This document shows, one piece after another, positions 1 to 7,832 of a stretch of DNA of 12,992 nucleotides; the first letter of the stretch is position 1, and each line of letters starts with the position of its first letter. The notes beneath the pieces are model-generated. The model worked only from the letters and a program-made list of their open reading frames with translations. It had not been told where the DNA came from and did no database searches. Origin of the DNA: UMGS75 sp963648435 (lineage in GTDB: Bacteria > Bacillota_I > Bacilli_A > ML615J-28 > CAG-313); assembly GCA_963648435.1 (NCBI GenBank), contig CAVJDT010000049.1, positions 1-12,992 of the forward strand, in the 5' to 3' direction. Made by a program: the position numbers and the translations under genes.

Positions 1-3000
1 TCAAAGAAAATATAATTTTAAATAGCTATATAGAAAATTATTCATATTCATATTTTATCGATACTTCACTCAGACTTGAAAGAATTGGAAATAGAATACA
101 TTTCTTTGATGGTTTAGATGAAGTATTTGTGATGGATGAGTATTATATGTTTGATGCAGATAATCAAGAATCAAAAGACATTGATTTTGACATTGAAGTT
201 ATTGATAATGCTACATATAAAATAACGGTAACTCCAAGCGATACATTTTTAAGTATGGCTACATATCCAGTAACAATTGACCCAGAAATTACTTTAACAG
301 ATGGAGGATTAATAGACGGAATTACAAGTCTTTATTCAATAGATAAAGAAACAAATTCGCTTACTGTAATACCGATGGGCTCGTTTAATCTTGCTAATCG
401 AAACGCAACGATTGATACAGATGATTTAATCGCAAATTTGAGTGTATATATTCCAAGAGAGTATACAACATCTGTTGGTAATATAATTACAAGAAACCAA
501 TTAATGTATGCAAGTATTACTCTAACAACCATATCAACAAACGCTACTAGTGATGCGAAAGTAAAAATGAAATATGACGGTAATATAATTGATGAAGTTA
601 CATTCCATAACACAAATGTATTTAATCACAAATTCAATATTATTGATGCATTAAATGATAAAATAGAAGAATTTGCAACTAATGATATAAATATGCTATT
701 CGAATTATATCTTGAAGGAATAAGTAATACTGAAGTAACTTATTCTTTAGGAGAAGATTTAAGTGGAAACAAACCATTAATTACTTTAGGCTATTTAGAT
801 GATGCTGGTTTAAGTGATTACTATACTTATGAAGAACTTCCACTAGATAATGAATCAAGTATTTACTTAGCTCATAACAGTGGTAATTTAACTTATGTTT
901 TTAATGATTATACAGATAATAATTTACTTAGTATTTCACATATTTATAATGCAAATAGAAAATATAGTGAAAGTGTTTATGGTAATGGATTTAATTTAAA
1001 TTATAATGAAGAAATAACAGTTAATTATTCTAACATTGTTTTAACACTTGGAAATGGCAGGAAAGTGATATTTTATCCAACAAACCAGGATAAAACAGAG
1101 TATCTTGCAACAGATGGTAGCGGTGATACTTTAATAAAAAAAATAGACCAAAGTAATGAAATTAATGGTTATGAAATAACGAGTGATGGTGGAGTAAAAC
1201 TATATAACAGTATCGGTAAACTTATTAAAATATATGTAGATGAAAGTGAAAGAGTAGAAGGTGTTTGGAATGATGATGCCAAACAAATAACTCTATTGTA
1301 TAATACTAATAATATTTTGGAACAAGTCATAGATTCTTACGGTAACAAAATATATTTTACTTATAGTACTACTGTGAATAATCCAAGTGATTCGCAAATT
1401 GGAATATCATATCTTGAAAATATTGAAGTATATAAAATGAACAGTGAACAAGAACTCACACTAGCAAGTAAAGTTAATTTTGAATATATGCAAGGCTCAT
1501 TAATTATCATTAAGAATTATAAAAATAGTACAACTGTAGAATACATGCATTTGAATTATAATAGCAAAGGGCATATAGAACGCATTTATAAAAATGGTAA
1601 TGGTTATAATTTTACATATGATAATAAAAATAGAGTGTTAAAGGCTGAAATTTACAGTTCAAATTTCTCTAATGGAGATTATATAGATTTTACGTATAGT
1701 AAAAATGGAAAGAAAACAATTGTTACTACAGGAACAAACAAAACAACAACATATACGTTTGATAGTTATTACCATACTGATTCAATAGAAGATAGTAATG
1801 GATATACAACATTTTATAAATATGAAGACATATACTTTGATAATAATGGCGATGTAATAACTTCACCAAATTATAAAAAAAATCATGTAGTAAAAGTACA
1901 ATCAAATAGTTTTAAAAATGTAATAAATCCAATTGTAAACCATGGATTTGAAGTGGTAACAAGTGAAAGTATTTATGGATGGATAACAAATGTTACTAAT
2001 GGATCGAGTGCAAATATTGAAATGAATTCATATTTATATGGATCAAAGGTACTAAAACTTTATAGATCTAATAGTGGTGATGCACAAGTATATCAAGATA
2101 TTGATGTTAAAAGTGATACAGAATATATAGTGACAGGTTTCATCAAAAATATTAATAATAATGGAACAGGTGCGTACATTGATATTTTGGGAATAAATGG
2201 AACAATTACCACAATTCAAAAAAGCGGGAACATTAAAAATTCAAAAGACTTTTGTAAATTTGAATATAAGTTTAAACCGAATTACACAGGAAAGGTTAGA
2301 TTAACACTTACTAATGCTTCCGTTGGTTATGCATATTTTGATAACATTCAAATCAATACCAATTATATAGATACAAGATATAATTATTTAGAAAATTCAT
2401 CATTTGAAAATACTGATATTGGCGCTTGGAGTGGAAACAATTATAGCATTATATCAAATAATGAAAAATTTAATGATAACTGTGGTTCAAAGTCATTAAA
2501 ACTTTCAACAAATGGTACTATTAACCAAACTATAAATTCGCCAGGCGTAAAAGGTGATACGTTTGTATTTGGTGGTTATGCATTATATGAGAATTATACT
2601 GGCAAAGTAAAAATAAAAGTAACTTTAGTAAAAGAAAATGGAATTGAAGTAAATAGCTTTATATTTAAAAATTCAGATATTAATGCTAGCTATATGATGG
2701 CACGTATTACCGCAACAGAGGCCTATCAATCTATAAAAATAGAAATTACAAATCTTTCGAATAGTAGTTATGCATATATCGACAATCTGGCTATTTATAA
2801 GGAAGGCTATGGAATCAATATATCTTACAATGAAGACGGATATAAAGAGGAAGAATATAACGAAGTTACAGATGAATTATCAGAATATGGATATGATGAA
2901 GATGGTAATTTGATAACAATTAATAGAATTACTAGTTCATCGTTGGCTAACGCTAAAACTGATACTACAACTCTTTCTTATGATGATAAAGGTAATATTA

Positions 3001-5534
3001 GTTCTATTACTAACAAAAATATTACATCAAGTTATACTACTGATAATGATGGAAATATAACAAAAATAGAAGTAGAAACTTCTGATAGTGAAATAAAATA
3101 TTATTACGGATCCACAACATACACTCCTGATGGATTATATCCGAAAACATCAACAGATGTATTTGGTAATATTACTACATCAACATATGATTATGTTACA
3201 GGATTAGTTAAAAAAATTATAGATTCTGATGGTATATTTAAAGAATATGAATATGATAAAAATGGTAATATCACTAAATTAATAAACGGAAAAGGAGCAT
3301 ATAAAAAAACAATAACTTATACTTATGACGCATATGGAAATGTTACAAGTATAACAAGTGAAGGGTTAACATATAATTTCACATATAATAGTCATAATGA
3401 TATTAAAACTATTTCAGTTGGTGGAGAATTATTAGTTACAAATAACTACCAAAATGAATCTAGTTCTAATGAAATATATACAGGTATAGTAGAAAACACT
3501 GTGTATAGTTATGGAACTGTGTATTTTGAATATGATGAAGAAGATAGAATTAAATCAATTAGTGAAAAATCAAAAAACGGAAATCTTTTAAAAGCATTAG
3601 AATACACCTATAATGATTACGGTGAAATTGCATCATATACTGATTATAAAGAAGGAGTTACATACTATTATAATTATGATTATCAAAATAGGTTAATTAA
3701 TGTTAACGCAACAAATGGAAATACAATCACTTACGAATATGATGAAAGTAGTAGACTTGTTAAAAAAACGAATATTAATGGTAGTAACACATATGAATAT
3801 GGTGATGAATCAGCTTCTACTGAAGGATTGATTAATGAAAATCTATCAAATAAATTTAATATCAATTATTCATATTCAAATGATTCATTTAGCCAACTTG
3901 AAACCATAAGCTATTTTATTCAAACAAATGCGATAAATAAAAATTACACATATGAAACAACCATACTTGATGGTACAACTTATTATACAGGAAGAGTGAA
4001 ATCATTTGAGTATACAAGTGGAAACAATCAACTTATGAAGTATGTTTATACATATGATAAATACAATAATATAACAAATATTATGGGATATGAAAATAAT
4101 GTTCTTGTATATCAAGAGGATAATACATATGATAGTTACAATCAAATAACAATGCAACATGTGCTCGCAAATGGTAAGGAAATAGAAGGCGAGTATATGT
4201 ATGATTCCAGAGGAAATGTTATGAACTATTATGCCACAGATATTAGTACTTATCAAATGTTATATAGTTATGATTTTTATTATTGTCAAACTGGAAATAA
4301 AAACAAATTGGTTAAAATAGAATCATTAGCAACAAATGAAGAATATAATATAGTATATTCAGCAAATGGTGAACCAAATTTATATTTAGGTTGGACTATA
4401 GCTTATGATATGAGAAATATCACAACTCTTTTGAACACTGATTCTGAGATTAATTATGCTTATAATGCAAGTGGTATCAGAATATCCAAAGTAGTAACAA
4501 AAAATAATAACACCACATCAACTGAATACATACTAGATGGAACCAATATTATTAAAGAAATTAGAAGTGGTGAGAATAATGCTATTTTACAATACTTTTA
4601 TGATTCAAATGGTGAAATTATAGGTTTTACATATAATAATGTAAAATATTTATATTTAAAAAATCTTCAAAAAGATATTATAGGAATTGTTGACAGTAAT
4701 AATAACATTGTGGTAAAATATTATTATAATGCATATGGCAGAATAATTAATACAATAGATACTTCAGGAATATCTTTAAGTACAATTAATCCATTTAGAT
4801 ATCGAGGCTATTATCAAGATGATGAAACTGGATGGTACTATCTAAATAGTAGATATTACGATGTAAAAACATTAAGATTTATAACAATGGATGATATCAG
4901 TTGCCTAGGTTCAAATGGTAACATACTTAGTTATAATCTTTATAGTTATTGTGAGAATAACCCGGTTATTAGAGTAGATTCAGAAGGAGATGCTTGGTGG
5001 ATAATTATTCCTATTGTAATTGGCATAATTGGAGCAACTAGTTGTTCAAATAGAAATACTTCTAAAAATGGTACGAACTATACCCCTAAATATAATATAT
5101 ATTACAGAGCATATGACGAAAGTACGATGAAAAAATATAATTGTTATTCTTATGCAATTGGCATAACATATGCTAGACTTAACCCAGGATACCTATCTGG
5201 AAGAAAATATAAATATGATTTGAAATACTTAACCCAAAGTGTACTATCAGATTTGACTGTATTAGGGTACAAGGCAAAAGAAGTAAAAAAGTCATATAAA
5301 CCTTCTGCAAGAGAAACTATGATTGCTCTACGGCTTGGCTCTAGTGACTATCACTTTATGAAAAGAATGAGTGATGGTTCGTGGACGCATAAACCTGGAC
5401 AAACAGGAATTATAAAACTAAAAGGAAACCCGTGGGATTACAATACATGGTATGGAGAATATTATGATGGAATATGGCATAGAAGTAACATAAATTATAC
5501 GGGAACAATAAAGTATATAATTTATTGGAGGTAG
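1..5534 (+). CDS. RHS/YD-repeat surface protein with C-terminal cysteine-peptidase-like effector domain (5' partial)
   Basis: The reading frame is open to the left edge, so at least 42 codons precede the GTG at 129 and the true start is outside the window. At least 1843 residues are visible. Numbering from the GTG at 129: residues about 1-45 end in YPVTIDP, and about 85-230 resemble the DNRLRE region that precedes RHS repeats in Gram-positive proteins (ending LSDYYTYEELPL). YD repeats fill about 246-595 and 895-1550, with two beta-sandwich modules at about 600-893. The RHS core end is at 1554-1578 (NPFRYRGYY, then SRYYD), followed by ENNPVIRVDSEG near 1613-1620. A hydrophobic stretch (1623-1638) and a variable C-terminal domain follow. 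Known for the family: RHS proteins form a shell around a C-terminal toxin, as in secreted WapA-like proteins. Inferred: a cell-surface or secreted polymorphic toxin. The signal peptide and anchor cannot be seen. The stop is TAG. Confidence 0.93.
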   Translation, partial: KENIILNSYIENYSYSYFIDTSLRLERIGNRIHFFDGLDEVFVMDEYYMFDADNQESKDIDFDIEVIDNATYKITVTPSDTFLSMATYPVTIDPEITLTDGGLIDGITSLYSIDKETNSLTVIPMGSFNLANRNATIDTDDLIANLSVYIPREYTTSVGNIITRNQLMYASITLTTISTNATSDAKVKMKYDGNIIDEVTFHNTNVFNHKFNIIDALNDKIEEFATNDINMLFELYLEGISNTEVTYSLGEDLSGNKPLITLGYLDDAGLSDYYTYEELPLDNESSIYLAHNSGNLTYVFNDYTDNNLLSISHIYNANRKYSESVYGNGFNLNYNEEITVNYSNIVLTLGNGRKVIFYPTNQDKTEYLATDGSGDTLIKKIDQSNEINGYEITSDGGVKLYNSIGKLIKIYVDESERVEGVWNDDAKQITLLYNTNNILEQVIDSYGNKIYFTYSTTVNNPSDSQIGISYLENIEVYKMNSEQELTLASKVNFEYMQGSLIIIKNYKNSTTVEYMHLNYNSKGHIERIYKNGNGYNFTYDNKNRVLKAEIYSSNFSNGDYIDFTYSKNGKKTIVTTGTNKTTTYTFDSYYHTDSIEDSNGYTTFYKYEDIYFDNNGDVITSPNYKKNHVVKVQSNSFKNVINPIVNHGFEVVTSESIYGWITNVTNGSSANIEMNSYLYGSKVLKLYRSNSGDAQVYQDIDVKSDTEYIVTGFIKNINNNGTGAYIDILGINGTITTIQKSGNIKNSKDFCKFEYKFKPNYTGKVRLTLTNASVGYAYFDNIQINTNYIDTRYNYLENSSFENTDIGAWSGNNYSIISNNEKFNDNCGSKSLKLSTNGTINQTINSPGVKGDTFVFGGYALYENYTGKVKIKVTLVKENGIEVNSFIFKNSDINASYMMARITATEAYQSIKIEITNLSNSSYAYIDNLAIYKEGYGINISYNEDGYKEEEYNEVTDELSEYGYDEDGNLITINRITSSSLANAKTDTTTLSYDDKGNISSITNKNITSSYTTDNDGNITKIEVETSDSEIKYYYGSTTYTPDGLYPKTSTDVFGNITTSTYDYVTGLVKKIIDSDGIFKEYEYDKNGNITKLINGKGAYKKTITYTYDAYGNVTSITSEGLTYNFTYNSHNDIKTISVGGELLVTNNYQNESSSNEIYTGIVENTVYSYGTVYFEYDEEDRIKSISEKSKNGNLLKALEYTYNDYGEIASYTDYKEGVTYYYNYDYQNRLINVNATNGNTITYEYDESSRLVKKTNINGSNTYEYGDESASTEGLINENLSNKFNINYSYSNDSFSQLETISYFIQTNAINKNYTYETTILDGTTYYTGRVKSFEYTSGNNQLMKYVYTYDKYNNITNIMGYENNVLVYQEDNTYDSYNQITMQHVLANGKEIEGEYMYDSRGNVMNYYATDISTYQMLYSYDFYYCQTGNKNKLVKIESLATNEEYNIVYSANGEPNLYLGWTIAYDMRNITTLLNTDSEINYAYNASGIRISKVVTKNNNTTSTEYILDGTNIIKEIRSGENNAILQYFYDSNGEIIGFTYNNVKYLYLKNLQKDIIGIVDSNNNIVVKYYYNAYGRIINTIDTSGISLSTINPFRYRGYYQDDETGWYYLNSRYYDVKTLRFITMDDISCLGSNGNILSYNLYSYCENNPVIRVDSEGDAWWIIIPIVIGIIGATSCSNRNTSKNGTNYTPKYNIYYRAYDESTMKKYNCYSYAIGITYARLNPGYLSGRKYKYDLKYLTQSVLSDLTVLGYKAKEVKKSYKPSARETMIALRLGSSDYHFMKRMSDGSWTHKPGQTGIIKLKGNPWDYNTWYGEYYDGIWHRSNINYTGTIKYIIYWR
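1926..2810 (+). other. Two tandem carbohydrate-binding-like modules inside the RHS protein
   Basis: Residues about 600-742 and 754-893 (counted from 129) interrupt the YD repeats. Each opens with an N-x-x-F-E motif (NHGFE; NSSFEN), has a Trp soon after (GWITN; GAWSG) and a G-S-K-x-L-K-L strand (YGSKVLKL; CGSKSLKL). Each has a middle strand with YTGKV followed by R or K, and closes with Y-A-Y-x-D-N (YAYFDNIQI; YAYIDNLAI). This internal repetition identifies a duplicated domain of the galactose-binding-like/CBM beta-sandwich type often inserted in Gram-positive RHS proteins. A role in binding glycans or the target cell surface is inferred; no ligand can be read from the sequence. Confidence 0.7.
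4989..5531 (+). other. C-terminal variable (effector) domain of the RHS protein, putative papain/NlpC-like cysteine peptidase
   Basis: This part lies after the conserved RHS core end (NNPVIRVDSEG). It starts with a hydrophobic segment (WWIIIPIVIGIIGATS, residues 1623-1638), then a linker and a domain of about 150 residues. That domain has YNCYSYAIG with Cys1672, then DYHFMKRMSDGSW with His1742, and THKPG with His1754, followed by NPWDYN (Asn1767, Asp1770). A Cys at the start of a helix followed by a His on a strand and a polar residue is the usual layout of papain-like folds (NlpC/P60, CHAP and relatives). I recall similar NCYxYA...YHFxRxxSDGxWxHKPG domains in uncharacterised Gram-positive proteins. 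The enzymatic activity (peptidase, amidase or transferase) is inferred and not shown by the sequence. Confidence 0.55.
5527..5532 (+). promoter_or_regulatory. Ribosome binding site overlapping the RHS stop codon
   Basis: GGAGGT lies in the last codons of the RHS gene, with its final T being the first base of the TAG stop. It sits 8 bases ahead of the ATG at 5541. This fixes the start of the first lipoprotein gene and suggests coupled translation of the two genes. Confidence 0.75.
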
Positions 5535-5540
5535 AATTTA

Positions 5541-6185
5541 ATGAAAAAAATGTTTATATTAATTATTTTAGGAGGCTTATTTTTTATGTTAGGATGTAAT
5601 AATAATTTAGAAAATGTATATAAAAAAGAAATTCAATTATTAAATTCTTTGGTAGCTCAAGAAAATAATGAAAGTTACGTAAAAGAAGATATAATAGATA
5701 ATCTTCAAAAAATATATATTGATAATGAAAAATTATTAGTTATGGGACGTGCTGTTTTAATATCTGAAGTTAATGAAATATTACCTATTAAAAATGTTGT
5801 GAAGATAGATTCTACTTATATTGTGTATTTTTTAATGGAAAGTGAAAACTTCATAATATTATGTGACAAGAATGGGATTATTGAAAATATGTTCTTTATA
5901 AAACATAATGCTTTGTCATCTGATTATTATATGCATATGAATGATGAAAATGGGAAAAAAGAGATACTTCAAACTTATGGATATTTTTATCACTTAACCC
6001 CTTTAATTTTAGATGAAAAACAACAAGAGTTAGATTCTCCATTTTATGAATTAGTTTTTTCAGATGGAATGATTTATCATTTTTATGTAAATGATGATTC
6101 TAATGATTTTATTATTACTTCATATAAAAGTGTTAATAGTAAAATTGATAAAGAGATAATGGATAAAATTGGTGAATTAATGTAA
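5541..6185 (+). CDS. Lipoprotein of unknown function, candidate immunity protein for the RHS effector
   Basis: The 214-residue product starts with a short basic end (MKK), a hydrophobic core and the lipobox MLGC with Cys19, so it should be lipidated and held on the outer face of the cell membrane. The mature part is acidic, with alternating Tyr/Phe/Ile-rich strands and charged turns. It has no motif I recognise. The gene begins 6 bases after the RHS stop with a ribosome site inside the RHS gene, so it is almost certainly co-transcribed and translationally coupled. Position directly after an RHS C-terminal domain is typical of immunity genes. That role is inferred from context only. If correct, the extracytoplasmic location implies protection against an effector acting outside or at the membrane. 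The alternative is an unrelated surface lipoprotein carried in the same accessory block. Confidence 0.88.
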   Translation: MKKMFILIILGGLFFMLGCNNNLENVYKKEIQLLNSLVAQENNESYVKEDIIDNLQKIYIDNEKLLVMGRAVLISEVNEILPIKNVVKIDSTYIVYFLMESENFIILCDKNGIIENMFFIKHNALSSDYYMHMNDENGKKEILQTYGYFYHLTPLILDEKQQELDSPFYELVFSDGMIYHFYVNDDSNDFIITSYKSVNSKIDKEIMDKIGELM

Positions 6186-6227
6186 TAAAGAATAGGCATC
6201 GAATAAACTGAATTTTATGCTAAGTTA

Positions 6228-6236
6228 AAAAGGAGG
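6228..6236 (+). promoter_or_regulatory. Strong ribosome binding site for the second lipoprotein gene
   Basis: AAAAGGAGG lies 5 bases before the ATG at 6242 and is a near-perfect match to the 16S rRNA 3' end. It supports that start, which also gives a complete lipoprotein signal peptide. No convincing promoter is seen in the 56-base gap, so the gene is probably read from upstream. Confidence 0.75.
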
Positions 6237-6241
6237 TTATT

Positions 6242-6925
6242 ATGCGTAAAATACTTTTTTCCCTATTATGTTTATTTATTATTTGTTTATTAACAAGTTG
6301 TGACAAAATAGTGCTTAGAAAAGAATGCCTTAATTATGAGAATTTTTACACGTTCTATTATAACAATAATAGATATATGCTACCTGAAAATTATTATGAT
6401 ATTACTAGTAAGTATGATTTTTATGGAAAAAAACATCAAATAGGATATACAATAGGATTCTATGGTAAACCACAGGAAACTTATGTTCTTGATAGCGATA
6501 CAGAAGAAAATATACTTTTTCAAGAGTATAATACTTACTTTTGGCTTAAAGAAGGATTTAACTTTCCAGATATAAATGAATTAGATGTCACTAAATTATT
6601 AATTAATAAACATGATTCTATTGGCTTTTATACTTTAAAAGAAAAAGAATATATTCTTGGGGAAATTTCAATAGATGAATTATTTGTGGAATATACAGTA
6701 GATCCTGAGACTGAGTCTTTCTTAAATGATACAAATAACTTTTTAAGATTTAGTATGCAGTATATTTATGATGATTACATCATTACTAATTATTATGATA
6801 GACTTACAATTTATAAAAATAAGATATTTTTTGAAAAGTATAATGAACTTGATGAAAGAAAAATTTATGTACTTAATGATAAATATGCTTCTAGTTTCTA
6901 TGAATGTGTTTTAAGTATTAGCTAA
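6242..6925 (+). CDS. Second lipoprotein of unknown function, possible additional immunity or surface protein
   Basis: The 227-residue product has a signal peptide (MRKILF, then a Leu/Ile/Cys-rich core) ending in the classical lipobox LTSC with Cys20. It should therefore be a lipoprotein on the outside of the membrane. The mature region is rich in Tyr, Asn and Asp with predicted beta-strand character (for example YDDYIITNYYDRLTIY near the end). It shows no family motif I recognise and no evident similarity to the preceding lipoprotein beyond the signal peptide. It follows that gene after 56 bases on the same strand and is the last gene before an intrinsic terminator, so it probably belongs to the same RHS-lipoprotein transcript. 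It may be a second immunity gene, perhaps left over from or specific for another C-terminal domain. This is context-based inference. Confidence 0.87.
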   Translation: MRKILFSLLCLFIICLLTSCDKIVLRKECLNYENFYTFYYNNNRYMLPENYYDITSKYDFYGKKHQIGYTIGFYGKPQETYVLDSDTEENILFQEYNTYFWLKEGFNFPDINELDVTKLLINKHDSIGFYTLKEKEYILGEISIDELFVEYTVDPETESFLNDTNNFLRFSMQYIYDDYIITNYYDRLTIYKNKIFFEKYNELDERKIYVLNDKYASSFYECVLSIS

Positions 6926-6984
6926 GAATTAAAGATAAATATGATTAAGTGTTTTATGTAGCATGAGTAAAAAGGTTATATATC

Positions 6985-7021
6985 AAATTAGACCACCCGT
7001 TATATGGGTGGTTATAATTTT
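6985..7021 (+). terminator. Intrinsic terminator ending the RHS-lipoprotein block
   Basis: A perfect 7-bp stem ACCACCC (6992-6998) / GGGTGGT (7006-7012) encloses a 7-base loop. It is extended by an outer A/T stem AAATTA (6985-6990) pairing with TAATTT (7015-7020), with a small internal loop between. A T-rich run follows (TTTTGTTT). It separates the accessory block from the rsmE promoter a few bases downstream. Confidence 0.82.
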
Positions 7022-7027
7022 GTTTGC

Positions 7028-7056
7028 TTGCAAAAAATAACGATTTTTGTTATAAT
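7028..7056 (+). promoter_or_regulatory. Sigma-A type promoter of the rsmE-mtaB-cshB-nfo operon
   Basis: The -35 box is TTGCAA (7028-7033), followed by a 17-base spacer and a perfect -10 TATAAT (7051-7056) preceded by TGT, an extended -10. The promoter sits just after the terminator and 26 bases before the rsmE start. It is the only good promoter seen ahead of the four-gene operon. Confidence 0.8.
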
Positions 7057-7082
7057 ATAGAAATATAAAGAGTGGTGATATT

Positions 7083-7832
7083 ATGCAAAGATACTTTTTA
7101 AATGATAGTACAGCAACTATTGATTTAAATACCAAAATAATTACTATTACTGGCGATGATGCTCATCATATGGCAAATGTGATGAGAATGAAAACAGGAG
7201 AAATGGTATATACTTGTTATAATTCTTTAACTTTTATTTCTGAAATTATTGATATTAGTAGTCATAATGTCACATTAAAAATAGTAGAAGAACTTTTAGA
7301 GGATAAGGAGCTTCCATGTGAAGTGACAATTGCTCAAGGATTAGTTAGAAAAGAAAAAATGGAAGAAGTAATTGACCACATCACTGAACTTGGAGCTTCA
7401 TTTTATCTTCCTGTTATTATGACAAGATCAAATGTAAAACTTAAAGATGAAAAACTTGATAAAAAACAAATTAGGTTAAATAAGATTGCGAAAGAAGCAG
7501 CTGAACAAGCCCATCGTACGAAAGTTTTAGAAGTAAAAGAGCCAATTACATTTAAAGATTTTATTAAAATAAGTAGTAACTATGATTTATGTTTGGTTGC
7601 TCATGTTGATGAGGCTAATAATTTATATTTAGGTGATGTAATAACTAATGAAAATAAAATATTAATACTTGTAGGACCTGAAGGTGGAATTGATGAAAAA
7701 GAACTAGTCAGTTTAAAAGAAGCAGGGTTCAAGTTTGTAAGCCTTGGCAAGAGAGTTTTAAGAACAGAAGTTGCTCCGAGCTATATAATGAGTATAATTG
7801 ACTATAAAAGAGGAAATAAATATGAAATTTAG
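7083..7832 (+). CDS. rsmE: 16S rRNA (uracil1498-N3)-methyltransferase RsmE
   Basis: RsmE uses S-adenosylmethionine to methylate N3 of U1498 in 16S rRNA of the small ribosomal subunit. The 249-residue length is normal for the family. Residues about 1-70 form the PUA-like RNA-binding part, including GDDAHHMANVMRMKTGE. The SPOUT (knotted) catalytic part follows. Family hallmarks are VIMTRSNVK, KIAKEAAEQAHR, the SAM-binding loop LVGPEGGI (Gly198-Gly202) and LGKRVLRTE (221-229). The ATG at 7083 follows an imperfect ribosome site (GGTGAT at 7074-7079) and gives the expected N-terminus MQRYFL. This is the first gene of the operon, 26 bases after the promoter -10. Its last 11 bases overlap the start of mtaB, an adjacency common in Gram-positive genomes. 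Confidence 0.96.
   Translation: MQRYFLNDSTATIDLNTKIITITGDDAHHMANVMRMKTGEMVYTCYNSLTFISEIIDISSHNVTLKIVEELLEDKELPCEVTIAQGLVRKEKMEEVIDHITELGASFYLPVIMTRSNVKLKDEKLDKKQIRLNKIAKEAAEQAHRTKVLEVKEPITFKDFIKISSNYDLCLVAHVDEANNLYLGDVITNENKILILVGPEGGIDEKELVSLKEAGFKFVSLGKRVLRTEVAPSYIMSIIDYKRGNKYEI

Noticed and set aside
129..134. GTG-ATG at 129/132 as the true start of the RHS gene
   Set aside because: The same frame is open back to the window edge with plausible protein sequence (ending LRLERIGNRIHFF before the GTG), and there is no ribosome site before 129. The gene is 5' partial.
332..613. Reverse-strand reading frames such as 332-613, 4002-4256, 10314-10496, 11581-11841 and 11896-12237
   Set aside because: All lie opposite clear genes and their products look like complements of AT-rich coding sequence. 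No family signature was seen.
6186..6241. Promoter ahead of the second lipoprotein gene (TATGCT near 6216)
   Set aside because: The -10 match is poor and no -35 is present. Read-through from the upstream gene is simpler.
7798..7821. TTG at 7798 as the start of mtaB
   Set aside because: It would add eight residues (MTIKEEIN) absent from the family and would place the good ribosome site AGAGGA inside the gene. ATG 7822 fits both.
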